A stretch of 22,113 nucleotides of DNA, taken from positions 1 through 22,113 of the forward strand of contig JBBRXJ010000060.1 in assembly GCA_038248505.1 (NCBI GenBank). The letters run 5' to 3'. Position numbers and translations under genes: made by a program. Below are positions 16,313 to 22,113 of this stretch, piece after piece. Source of the DNA: JBBRXJ01 sp038248505. Lineage in GTDB: Bacteria; Bacteroidota; Bacteroidia; Bacteroidales; JBBRXJ01. The notes under the pieces are model-generated. The model was not told where the DNA came from. It saw only the letters and a program-made list of their open reading frames with translations, and did no database searches. Numbering within the stretch: the first letter of the stretch is position 1; each line of letters opens with the position of its first letter.

Positions 16313-16573
16313 TTACCGATAAAAAAATACAGTAGCAATATAGTAAATTGCAATTTTATATTTGCGAATAGCAAAGTAAAACGAATATATAGTTATTGCA
16401 ATAAAAGTTGAGATAATTGAAAAAAGTAGTTGTGGTTTTGAATTGATAAAAAAATAACTGATCAGGAAAAACAGCATATATACTGCAATGACCATAATAC
16501 TAAAAGAAACAAAGCGATTTAGAATACGTTCGTTAAAATGATTATCCGATTTTATATTCGTGCTATTTGTCAT
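16313..16573 (-). CDS. Sensor histidine kinase, N-terminal membrane part (gene split by a frameshift)
   Basis: 86 residues starting with ATG: a polar N-terminus of about 20 residues, then two clear membrane helices (FSIMVIAVYMLFFLISYFF and LLFSIISTFIAITIYSFYF) and the start of a third (YYIATVFF) cut off after FFYR by a TAA. It is one reading frame away from the kinase downstream. One extra T in the seven-T tract would continue it as VFFLSVIFSYTQFGGYQG into that kinase, giving a single protein of about 490 residues with roughly six membrane helices. On its own the fragment would have no signalling function. No clear promoter was recognised upstream. Confidence 0.65.
   Translation of the reverse strand: MTNSTNIKSDNHFNERILNRFVSFSIMVIAVYMLFFLISYFFINSKPQLLFSIISTFIAITIYSFYFAIRKYKIAIYYIATVFFYR
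16321..16327 (-). other. Frameshift site: run of seven T within the histidine kinase gene
   Basis: On the minus strand the coding sequence reads GTA TTT TTT TAT CGG TAA. Adding one T, or a -1 ribosomal slip, gives GTA TTT TTT TTA TCG GTA ATT and joins the membrane and kinase frames. It may be a true inactivating or phase-variable indel, a programmed slip, or a sequencing error in a homopolymer. Confidence 0.75.
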
Positions 16574-16714
16574 TTAAATTCTATATAATATAAATGTACA
16601 AAAATGCTAAGTACAATCAAAATATAGAAGGATAATTTAATTTGAAAGACAATTTGTAAAGTGCTACTTCATTTACTTATAAGAATCAATTAAAGATTGC
16701 TTTAATGCATATAA

Positions 16715-16751
16715 AATATTCAACCTCAGCTGATTGCTTTGGTTGAATATT
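16715..16751 (-). terminator. Hairpin terminator of araA
   Basis: AATATTCAACC (16715-16725) and GGTTGAATATT (16741-16751) form a perfect 11-bp stem with a 15-base loop, starting 8 bases after the araA stop in the minus direction. The following T-rich stretch (TTTTAT) is short, so efficiency is uncertain. Confidence 0.6.
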
Positions 16752-16758
16752 GATTTCG

Positions 16759-18249
16759 TTATCTATAATAAAGTTCATTCCAACGTAACTGGTTTTTGAA
16801 ATCTGTAATTGTGGTTTCCTTACAGATATGGAGATATTCAATGCCCGCCATTTCGCAAAAGTCTTCAATATATTCGGCATTTATTGCTTGGCTGAATGCA
16901 GTATGATGAGCTCCACCCGCATGAATCCATGCAGCAGCGCCAATTTTCAAATTAGGTTGAGGCATCCACAATGCTCTTGCAACAGGCAATTTAGGAAGAT
17001 CAGCATCAGGTTTTACGCAGTCAACACTATTTACAATCATGCGGAAACGGTTACCCATATCAATTAAACTAGTATTTATTGCGCTACCAGGAGCAACATT
17101 AAAAACTAAACGAGCAGGCGCATCTTTACCTCCAATACCCAATGGGTGTACCTCTAATTTAGCTTGGCTCTCAGCAATGCTAGGGCATATCTCAAGCATG
17201 TGCGCCCCTAAAACTTTTGGTCCAGATGGATTTAAGTGATAGGTGTAATCTTCCATAAATGAGCAACCTCCTTTGAGGCTATGCCCCATAACCTTCATTG
17301 CGCGCACCATGGCAGCATGTTTCCAGTCGCCTTCAGCACCAAATCCATAACCAATTTGCATTAATCGTTGTGCCGCTAATCCTGGTAATTGCTGTAAACC
17401 ATGTAAATCCTCAAAAGTAGTGGTGAAAGCATTAAAATTTCCGGCCTCTAAAAACTGACGCATCCCAATTTCAATTTTAGCTTGGTAGCGAACATTTTCA
17501 TGCATTGCTCCCCCTTTTTTGCCTTCCGCTGCTATGCTAAATAAATTTTCATATTCATTTACTAAATCGTTTATAGCTGCATCATTTACCTTATTAATAG
17601 CAGCAACTAAATCACCAATACCAAATCCGTTAACAGACATTCCGAATTGAATTTGAGCTTCCACTTTATCTCCTTCGGTTACGGCCACCTCACGCATATT
17701 GTCGCCAAAACGAGCGACTTTCATATGTTTCATATCATGCCATGCAGCAGCAGCACGTACCCATATTCCAATACGCTCAATAACTTCAGTATCCTGCCAA
17801 TGACCTACTACCACTTTACGGTTTATGCGCATTCGAGTCATTATAAAACCGTGTTCACGATCGCCATGTGCTGATTGATTGAGATTCATAAAATCCATGT
17901 CAATATCACTCCAAGGCAGGTCTCTATTGAATTGTGTATGTAGATGTAAAAGCGGTTTATTTAAAATTCGCAATCCATTAATCCACATTTTTGATGGAGA
18001 AAAAGTATGACACCAGGTAATTAAACCGATACAGTTTGCAGAAGCATTTGCATCTACACACAAACTATATATTGCTTCGGGAGTAGTAAGAACAGGTTTA
18101 TACACTATTGTTACTGCAATACCAGCATTTTTGTTAAAGCTCTCAGCAATTTCTTTTGAATGTTCGGCAACTTTTTTTAATGTTGCCTCACCATATAAAT
18201 CTTGGCTGCCAGTAACAAACCAAACTTCCAGTTTTTTTAAGTCTATCAT
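16759..18249 (-). CDS. araA: L-arabinose isomerase
   Basis: A cytoplasmic Mn2+-dependent enzyme of 496 residues (E. coli AraA has 500) that turns L-arabinose into L-ribulose, the first step of arabinose use. It is collinear with AraA from EVWFVTGSQDLYG (8-20) onward. Catalytic and metal residues fall at nearly the E. coli positions: Glu306 (GFGAEGDWKHAA), Glu333 (SFMEDYTYH), His350 (LGAHMLEICPS) and a His at 448/449 (HAGGAHHTAFS). It starts with ATG. A palindromic operator candidate sits 45-65 bases upstream and a hairpin terminator follows the stop, so it may be transcribed alone. The usual companions (ribulokinase araB, epimerase araD, transporters) are not in the window, which is unusual for this pathway. 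Confidence 0.98.
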   Translation of the reverse strand: MIDLKKLEVWFVTGSQDLYGEATLKKVAEHSKEIAESFNKNAGIAVTIVYKPVLTTPEAIYSLCVDANASANCIGLITWCHTFSPSKMWINGLRILNKPLLHLHTQFNRDLPWSDIDMDFMNLNQSAHGDREHGFIMTRMRINRKVVVGHWQDTEVIERIGIWVRAAAAWHDMKHMKVARFGDNMREVAVTEGDKVEAQIQFGMSVNGFGIGDLVAAINKVNDAAINDLVNEYENLFSIAAEGKKGGAMHENVRYQAKIEIGMRQFLEAGNFNAFTTTFEDLHGLQQLPGLAAQRLMQIGYGFGAEGDWKHAAMVRAMKVMGHSLKGGCSFMEDYTYHLNPSGPKVLGAHMLEICPSIAESQAKLEVHPLGIGGKDAPARLVFNVAPGSAINTSLIDMGNRFRMIVNSVDCVKPDADLPKLPVARALWMPQPNLKIGAAAWIHAGGAHHTAFSQAINAEYIEDFCEMAGIEYLHICKETTITDFKNQLRWNELYYR

Positions 18250-18293
18250 ATTCTTATATTAATGTTAATACTCTTTTTGATGTTTTATAAAGA

Positions 18294-18314
18294 TAAGTGT
18301 TTTTTGTACACTAA
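18294..18314. promoter_or_regulatory. Palindromic operator candidate upstream of araA
   Basis: TAAGTGT-N7-ACACTAA is a 21-bp inverted repeat with one mismatch between arms, 45 bases upstream of the araA ATG. An imperfect -7 box (TATCTTTA, minus strand, about 18289-18296) overlaps its araA-proximal edge, which fits a repressor site. It recalls 21-bp sites described for the Nudix-family regulator AraR in Bacteroides, but that is from memory and not checked. Confidence 0.5.
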
Positions 18315-18468
18315 TAATTATTTTGTAATAAAAATGTAATGAAATGCGCGTTGAATATTTGTAATGTTATGTATAATAAAGTTTTACAAAGTTGTTATTG
18401 CTATTTGAACTTAAGTATGTAAAAGAAACCAAATCAGAAACCAAGGTAATGAGGGTAAATTTTAAAAA

Positions 18469-19305
18469 CTAAAACGTATGCGAGGCAAAAGCGATGTCCG
18501 AAAGTGGATTTGCAAAAAGAGGAGGTAAATGAAGTTTGTTTATTACAGCTCTGCAATGTTCCATGTTTCTTTCTGGTTTTAGATACTGTTTAGCAACAGT
18601 ATCGTTAATGGATATGAGGTATTCGCGAGCTTCACTTATAAATATTTCTGCTTTTTCACAATTCATAGGATCGGCCCATGAGGATACTAAAGTAGAATAG
18701 CCTTTGGTTTTATTGATTAACTCTAGTGAATCTATTAAATTTTGGTAGTTGTGATAATTTGGCAAATCGTTTTTAAGCGGTATGGCATCGCCGGTAAATA
18801 GAACATCTTCACCCCAAATTTGCATGGATAGATGGCCAGGATAATGACCGGGGGTGTGAATAATTTCGATCATACAATTTTCTGAAATAAAAAGTTCATC
18901 GCCGTGTAAAGCAAGTCCATCAATACGTACCGATTCATTAGCTAAGCGTAAAAATCCAGGTACAGGACGATCATTTATTTGTTCATTTAAATTCTCGAAC
19001 CATCTTTTCTCATTAGGATGCGCTAGAATTGTACATCCCGATTGTCGTTTTATTTCGGCTGCTGAACCAATATGATCGGGATGTGCATGTGACAAGATTA
19101 GATATTTTATGTCGCATGGATTTTTTCCTATCTGCTTGAGGTAATCAAATATTTTTTGATGACTATCTTTTACCCCACTATCAATAAGAACAATAAAATC
19201 GCCAATTACAATAAATGAATTTACAAAACGAGGTAGAATTTTTCCTTCGGCAATTGGTATACTAAAATTATGTCGTAGCCTATGAACACGTTCTGATATC
19301 TGCAT
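18469..19305 (-). CDS. MBL-fold metallo-hydrolase
   Basis: A 278-residue cytoplasmic protein of the metallo-beta-lactamase fold. Metal ligands: the HxHxDH motif SHAHPDHIG (His73, His75, Asp77, His78), His154 in HTPGHYPGHLS, and bridging Asp173 in LFTGDAIP. The last histidine usual in glyoxalase II (GHG) is replaced by a VSSWADPMN stretch (about residue 210), so the second metal site or the substrate differs from glyoxalase II. Likely a hydrolase acting on a thioester, phosphoester or lactone; the exact substrate cannot be told. It follows the lapA-like gene with 12 bases between them, so both should share the promoter at 19642-19671. Confidence 0.88.
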   Translation of the reverse strand: MQISERVHRLRHNFSIPIAEGKILPRFVNSFIVIGDFIVLIDSGVKDSHQKIFDYLKQIGKNPCDIKYLILSHAHPDHIGSAAEIKRQSGCTILAHPNEKRWFENLNEQINDRPVPGFLRLANESVRIDGLALHGDELFISENCMIEIIHTPGHYPGHLSMQIWGEDVLFTGDAIPLKNDLPNYHNYQNLIDSLELINKTKGYSTLVSSWADPMNCEKAEIFISEAREYLISINDTVAKQYLKPERNMEHCRAVINKLHLPPLFANPLSDIAFASHTF

Positions 19306-19317
19306 CTTAATACGTTT

Positions 19318-19617
19318 TTATTTTTCAATTTTTAAATCATTTAGTTCACGTTCTTCAATAACTTCGCGTTCTTTAATTCTGAAATCATCAATAAAAGAGT
19401 TCAACTCATCGATTTTTCGGTTTTTACTCTGAATAAAAGGGAATACTATGAAAATTCCTGCAACAACTCCTAGTAAACCAGATATAATCATATACCAGGT
19501 TGGAACTAAATTTAAATTCCATAAAAGAAAGCGTAAAGAGATTGCTTCGTTGTTTTGAAGCGTAAAAATTAGCAATAGCGTGCTTAGAATAAAGAGAATT
19601 GAGAGTGTGATTTTCAT
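19318..19617 (-). CDS. LapA-domain (DUF1049) membrane protein
   Basis: 99 residues with two membrane helices (about 1-20 and 40-62) separated by the NNEAISLRFLLWNLNLVP linker typical of LapA/YciS-type proteins, then a charged, probably coiled-coil C-terminus (KNRKIDELNSFIDDFRIKEREV...). In E. coli LapA works beside LapB in lipopolysaccharide assembly control; no lapB-like gene is here and that role is not shown. The frame extends to a TTG at 19665, but I chose the ATG at 19615-19617 because the extension would lie inside the promoter, and MKITLSILFILSTLLLIFTLQNN is the normal family N-terminus. Confidence 0.8.
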   Translation of the reverse strand: MKITLSILFILSTLLLIFTLQNNEAISLRFLLWNLNLVPTWYMIISGLLGVVAGIFIVFPFIQSKNRKIDELNSFIDDFRIKEREVIEERELNDLKIEK

Positions 19618-19641
19618 TGTTTTAGAATTTAATTTCAAAAA

Positions 19642-19671
19642 CAAAAATAGTGAAACAATTAGCAATCACAA
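19642..19671 (-). promoter_or_regulatory. Promoter of the lapA-MBL operon (TTG-N19-TATTTTTG)
   Basis: On the minus strand TTG (19669-19671) and TATTTTTG (19642-19649) are 19 bases apart, an exact fit to the Bacteroidota pattern. Transcription would begin about 20 bases before the ATG at 19617. Confidence 0.7.
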
Positions 19672-19867
19672 TGATAATTGTATTTTAAATCAAAGATAAA
19701 GCGCTCTTTTTTAATTATAGACCCTAGCTTATTTTGGATAGTAACAGATCTTAAATCCACGATATTTGTAGTTTGTCCCTTTGTTTCTTGCTGGGATTTG
19801 TTTTTAAGCTTTCTTTTGAATGATTATATCATGGGTAAATCAGATAAATTTTATTACTTTTATCGCT

Positions 19868-21202
19868 ATGCTTAAAAGTAAATATACATTATATATTGCA
19901 TTATTCCTATCCATTTTGGTTTATGCAGCTTGCGGATATATTTTCGTGAATAATATCCCTATTCAAATTCTTTTGTATTTGCTAAACTTTTCCTTATTCC
20001 TTTTTATTTTCATGTATTATGATAAAAATGGAATAGAATTCAATGAGTTAATTGTTATTGCACTCGCACCACGACTGATCTTATTATTTGCGATCCCTTG
20101 GCTTTCGCCCAATTTTAACCGTTATCTTTGGGATGCTCTATTATTTACAAATGGTCTTAATCCATATAGTGGTATTCCGGCTGAAATCGTTAATAACAGT
20201 GCTCTTTTAGAAAACACCCTGCGAGAACCTATTTTTGAAGCTCTGCAGTCTAAAATGGATTTTTCGGCATACCCTCCTTTAGCTCAATACCTTTTTTCCA
20301 TACCATTTAATTTGATTGGAAATTCATTATTATCGGCTATTGTTATTTACAGAATTATATTAATTGCTACTGATCTTGCTATTATTTATTTTGCAAAAAA
20401 GATGTTTGCAAAAATTAATTTACCTCTATCGAAAATAATTTTATTTGCCTTAAACCCTTTAGTAATAGTTGAATTAACAGGAAATCTTCATATTGACGGC
20501 TTATTGATACTTTTTCTCTTTATGACCGTATTTTTTTTAATGGTTGACAGAAATAATTTATCCGCATTTGTTTTTGCACTCTCAGCATCCATGAAAGTAA
20601 TAAGCATCGTTTTATTTCCCCTTATTGTTCGAATGATGCCTAAAGAGAAACGCTTACGTTTTTCAATTATTCTCTTTATTAGTTTTACACTTTTGTTTTT
20701 ACCTTTTATCTCATTAGATATTATTCAAAACTACTATTCCGCTGTATTAGCATACTTTAATCGTTTTGAATTTAATGCCAGTATTTATTATCTTTTACGA
20801 GGTATTGGTTACTTAAGCATTTCATCGGGACTTGTTGAGATGGTACGTGTGGTATTTCCATTTTTAACGATTGCTATGATTATTTCTATTGCTATAGTGA
20901 AATATAAACATGAATGGCCAGCTGTATTTAGACTATTGGTATATGCTATGTTTATTATGTTATTACTTAGTACAACTGTTTATCCGTGGTATATTATTCC
21001 GCTCATTGCCTTGAGCATTTTTACCCCATTTCGTTTTGCAATAGGATGGAGTGCTTATATTTTTGTAATGTATTTTTTCTACAACCATTATCCAGTAAAC
21101 GAGAATTTATGGATAGTTGCAGTAGAGTATTCTTTTGTAATTCTTTTCTTCCTTGTTGAATATTTTTATTATCGAAAGAAACGCATTGAAAGTGTTTTAT
21201 AA
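19868..21202 (+). CDS. Polytopic membrane glycosyltransferase, GT-C type (mannosyltransferase-like)
   Basis: 444 residues with about ten or more membrane helices. It resembles polyprenyl-phosphate-sugar-dependent (GT-C fold, Gpi18/DUF2029-like) transferases: an extracytoplasmic loop after TM3 with NFNRYLWDALLFTNGLNPY (82-100), YPPLAQYLFSIP (135-146), and ALNPLVIVELTGNLHIDG (194-211). In relatives I recall, the first motif reads D-F/V-Y-R-F/Y-x-W-D-G...G-NPY; here the leading Asp is Asn82 and the Tyr is Asn84, though Trp88-Asp89 are kept. It would transfer a sugar from a lipid-linked donor on the periplasmic side; donor and acceptor are unknown. I chose the ATG at 19868 (MLKSKYTLYIALF); an ATG at 19820 adds 16 residues and cannot be excluded. 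It is divergent from the lapA operon and alone. Confidence 0.75.
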   Translation: MLKSKYTLYIALFLSILVYAACGYIFVNNIPIQILLYLLNFSLFLFIFMYYDKNGIEFNELIVIALAPRLILLFAIPWLSPNFNRYLWDALLFTNGLNPYSGIPAEIVNNSALLENTLREPIFEALQSKMDFSAYPPLAQYLFSIPFNLIGNSLLSAIVIYRIILIATDLAIIYFAKKMFAKINLPLSKIILFALNPLVIVELTGNLHIDGLLILFLFMTVFFLMVDRNNLSAFVFALSASMKVISIVLFPLIVRMMPKEKRLRFSIILFISFTLLFLPFISLDIIQNYYSAVLAYFNRFEFNASIYYLLRGIGYLSISSGLVEMVRVVFPFLTIAMIISIAIVKYKHEWPAVFRLLVYAMFIMLLLSTTVYPWYIIPLIALSIFTPFRFAIGWSAYIFVMYFFYNHYPVNENLWIVAVEYSFVILFFLVEYFYYRKKRIESVL

Positions 21203-21525
21203 TTTTTGTTTAAAAAGAAAGTTTTAGCAAATTGTGCTGAATTATTTAAGTACGATCAGTGAATACTCTTTCTAGTATTTTTTTAACTGAGTTTTTAATA
21301 TTATCCTTAAAGTTCTGCCATTATATAATTTATACTATATTTCTTATAGTATTCTATTTCATCATCAAAACATCTTTTTAAATACCATTTGTAGAAAATG
21401 AATTATATGGTTATATGTCAATATATCAATTATATAATGAAGTATAATCTAATGTTATGATAAATATCATCACTTTTTTTTGCATTTTTTTATAAAAAGC
21501 AGTAACTTGTTCCTTCTAAGTTTAA
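21203..21525. other. AT-rich intergenic stretch
   Basis: Between the glycosyltransferase stop and the next promoter the DNA is strongly AT-rich. It contains one weak terminator-like hairpin at 21262-21284 and no credible open frame or RNA gene. Confidence 0.55.
21262..21284 (+). terminator. Weak hairpin terminator after the glycosyltransferase gene
   Basis: AATACT (21262-21267) pairs with AGTATT (21274-21279) around a 6-base loop, followed by five T. The stem is AT-rich and lies 59 bases past the stop codon, so the call is tentative. Confidence 0.35.
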
Positions 21526-21555
21526 TTGCACACACTTTTTTATTAAGTATATTTT
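21526..21555 (+). promoter_or_regulatory. Promoter of the secreted repeat-protein gene (TTG-N19-TATATTTT)
   Basis: TTG at 21526-21528, then exactly 19 bases, then TATATTTT at 21548-21555, one base off TAnnTTTG. It lies 27 bases before the ATG at 21583. Confidence 0.5.
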
Positions 21556-21582
21556 AAGAGTTATAAATATTAATTAATCGTT

Positions 21583-22113
21583 ATGAAATTTTTTTACATT
21601 TTTTTATTTGCATTATCATTTTTAACAATGGCGGTATTTGCCAACAATGGTAATTCTAACACAAAATCATTAGAGAGTATTCTGAATTCCGATGGAACAC
21701 TCGATTTGTCGAAAGCCAAGAATGGCTCCTACAGCACCGCTGGTTTACAAATGGTTTTAGGCCAAGGCGAAGAACCTAGCTTTTTAAAAGCTGGCACCAA
21801 TACCTGCTGGAGCGATCCTTTTTTAGCTAAAGAAGGTATTGGTGGTAGTGTATATGCTGTATGTGTAATTGGTAGCCGAGTTTATGTTGGTGGAAACTTT
21901 ACCAATGCAGGCGGTAATGCTGATGCTGATTATATTGCCTACTGGTATAACAATAAATGGAATGCTTTAAGCACAGGAACTAGTAACTTAGTTTATGCTC
22001 TTGAAACAGATGGTACTAATTTATTTGTTGGTGGCGCATTTACTTTAGCCGGAGGTGTTGTAAATACTAAGTATATTGCAAAATGGAATGGTAGTGCATG
22101 GTCTGCAATAGGC
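21583..22113 (+). CDS. Secreted repeat (beta-propeller-like) protein, 5' part
   Basis: The frame is open from the ATG to the window end (177 residues), so the gene is cut off at its 3' side. It begins with a signal peptide (MKFFYIFLFALSFLTMAVFA, cleavage before NNGN). After a polar linker two repeats of about 47 residues are visible: VYAVCVIGSRVYVGGNFTNAGG...YIAYWYNNKWNAL (90-129) and VYALETDGTNLFVGGAFTLAGG...YIAKWNGSAWSAI (137-176). The pattern VyAl...lyVGG.Ft.AGG...iA.Wng..Wsal is typical of propeller-like repeats in large secreted Bacteroidota proteins. Such proteins often end in a type IX secretion sorting domain, which would lie beyond the window. Good start support: promoter at 21526-21555. 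The role, possibly surface adhesion or binding, is unknown. Confidence 0.85.
   Translation, partial: MKFFYIFLFALSFLTMAVFANNGNSNTKSLESILNSDGTLDLSKAKNGSYSTAGLQMVLGQGEEPSFLKAGTNTCWSDPFLAKEGIGGSVYAVCVIGSRVYVGGNFTNAGGNADADYIAYWYNNKWNALSTGTSNLVYALETDGTNLFVGGAFTLAGGVVNTKYIAKWNGSAWSAIG

Noticed and set aside
18469..19305. The MBL protein as glyoxalase II (gloB).
   Set aside because: The C-terminal GHG histidine and the glyoxalase II C-terminal domain are missing, so I named only the fold.
19678..19875. A 65-codon plus-strand frame upstream of the glycosyltransferase.
   Set aside because: It overlaps the glycosyltransferase start in another frame, has no recognisable domain and no promoter.

Overview
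The window looks like chromosomal DNA from an AT-rich member of the Bacteroidota. Several genes are preceded by the phylum's TAnnTTTG -7 element, three of them with a TTG (or close to it) exactly 19 bases upstream, and Shine-Dalgarno sequences are scarce. Gene content agrees: a TetR-TolC-adaptor-RND efflux operon with a long (1131 aa) RND pump, a pRiA4b ORF-3-like protein, an MBOAT acyltransferase, a LapA-domain protein and a secreted repeat protein of propeller type. I see no tRNA, rRNA, CRISPR array, insertion sequence with a transposase, or phage genes.

Layout. 90-3106 (minus strand): MBOAT O-acyltransferase, PAP2-like membrane protein, pRiA4b ORF-3-like protein. 3107-3923: a long gene-free stretch with a 113-bp element that has imperfect terminal inverted repeats. 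4036-6910 (plus strand): purB and a citrate synthase gene, each with its own hairpin terminator. 6947-7223: intergenic repeats. 7242-14378 (minus strand): a small SRPBCC protein, then the efflux operon, transcribed tetR > tolC-like > adaptor > RND pump and closed by a strong hairpin. 14776-16573 (minus strand): a two-component pair, a sensor histidine kinase broken by a frameshift in a run of seven T, overlapping a stand-alone receiver protein. 16759-18249 (minus strand): L-arabinose isomerase araA with a palindromic operator candidate. 18469-19617 (minus strand): lapA-like gene and a metallo-beta-lactamase-fold hydrolase in one operon. 19868-21202 (plus strand): a GT-C-type membrane glycosyltransferase. 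21583 to the window end (plus strand): the start of a secreted repeat protein.

How the genes work together. purB (purine synthesis) and citrate synthase (TCA entry) are housekeeping genes. The four efflux genes form a complete tripartite pump with a local repressor. The kinase and receiver form a signalling pair with no DNA-binding output in the window. araA stands without other arabinose genes here. The rest are single genes or pairs of envelope or general function.

Most notable observations: the frameshift that splits the histidine kinase; the short TIR element at 3612-3724, whose modules recur rearranged at 7080-7135 and partly at 2379-2406; the araA operator candidate; an Asp-to-Asn change at a motif of the membrane glycosyltransferase; and two genes whose -7 box lies so close to the ATG that their mRNAs may be leaderless. 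I found no clear sign of a wholly new defence or mobile system.
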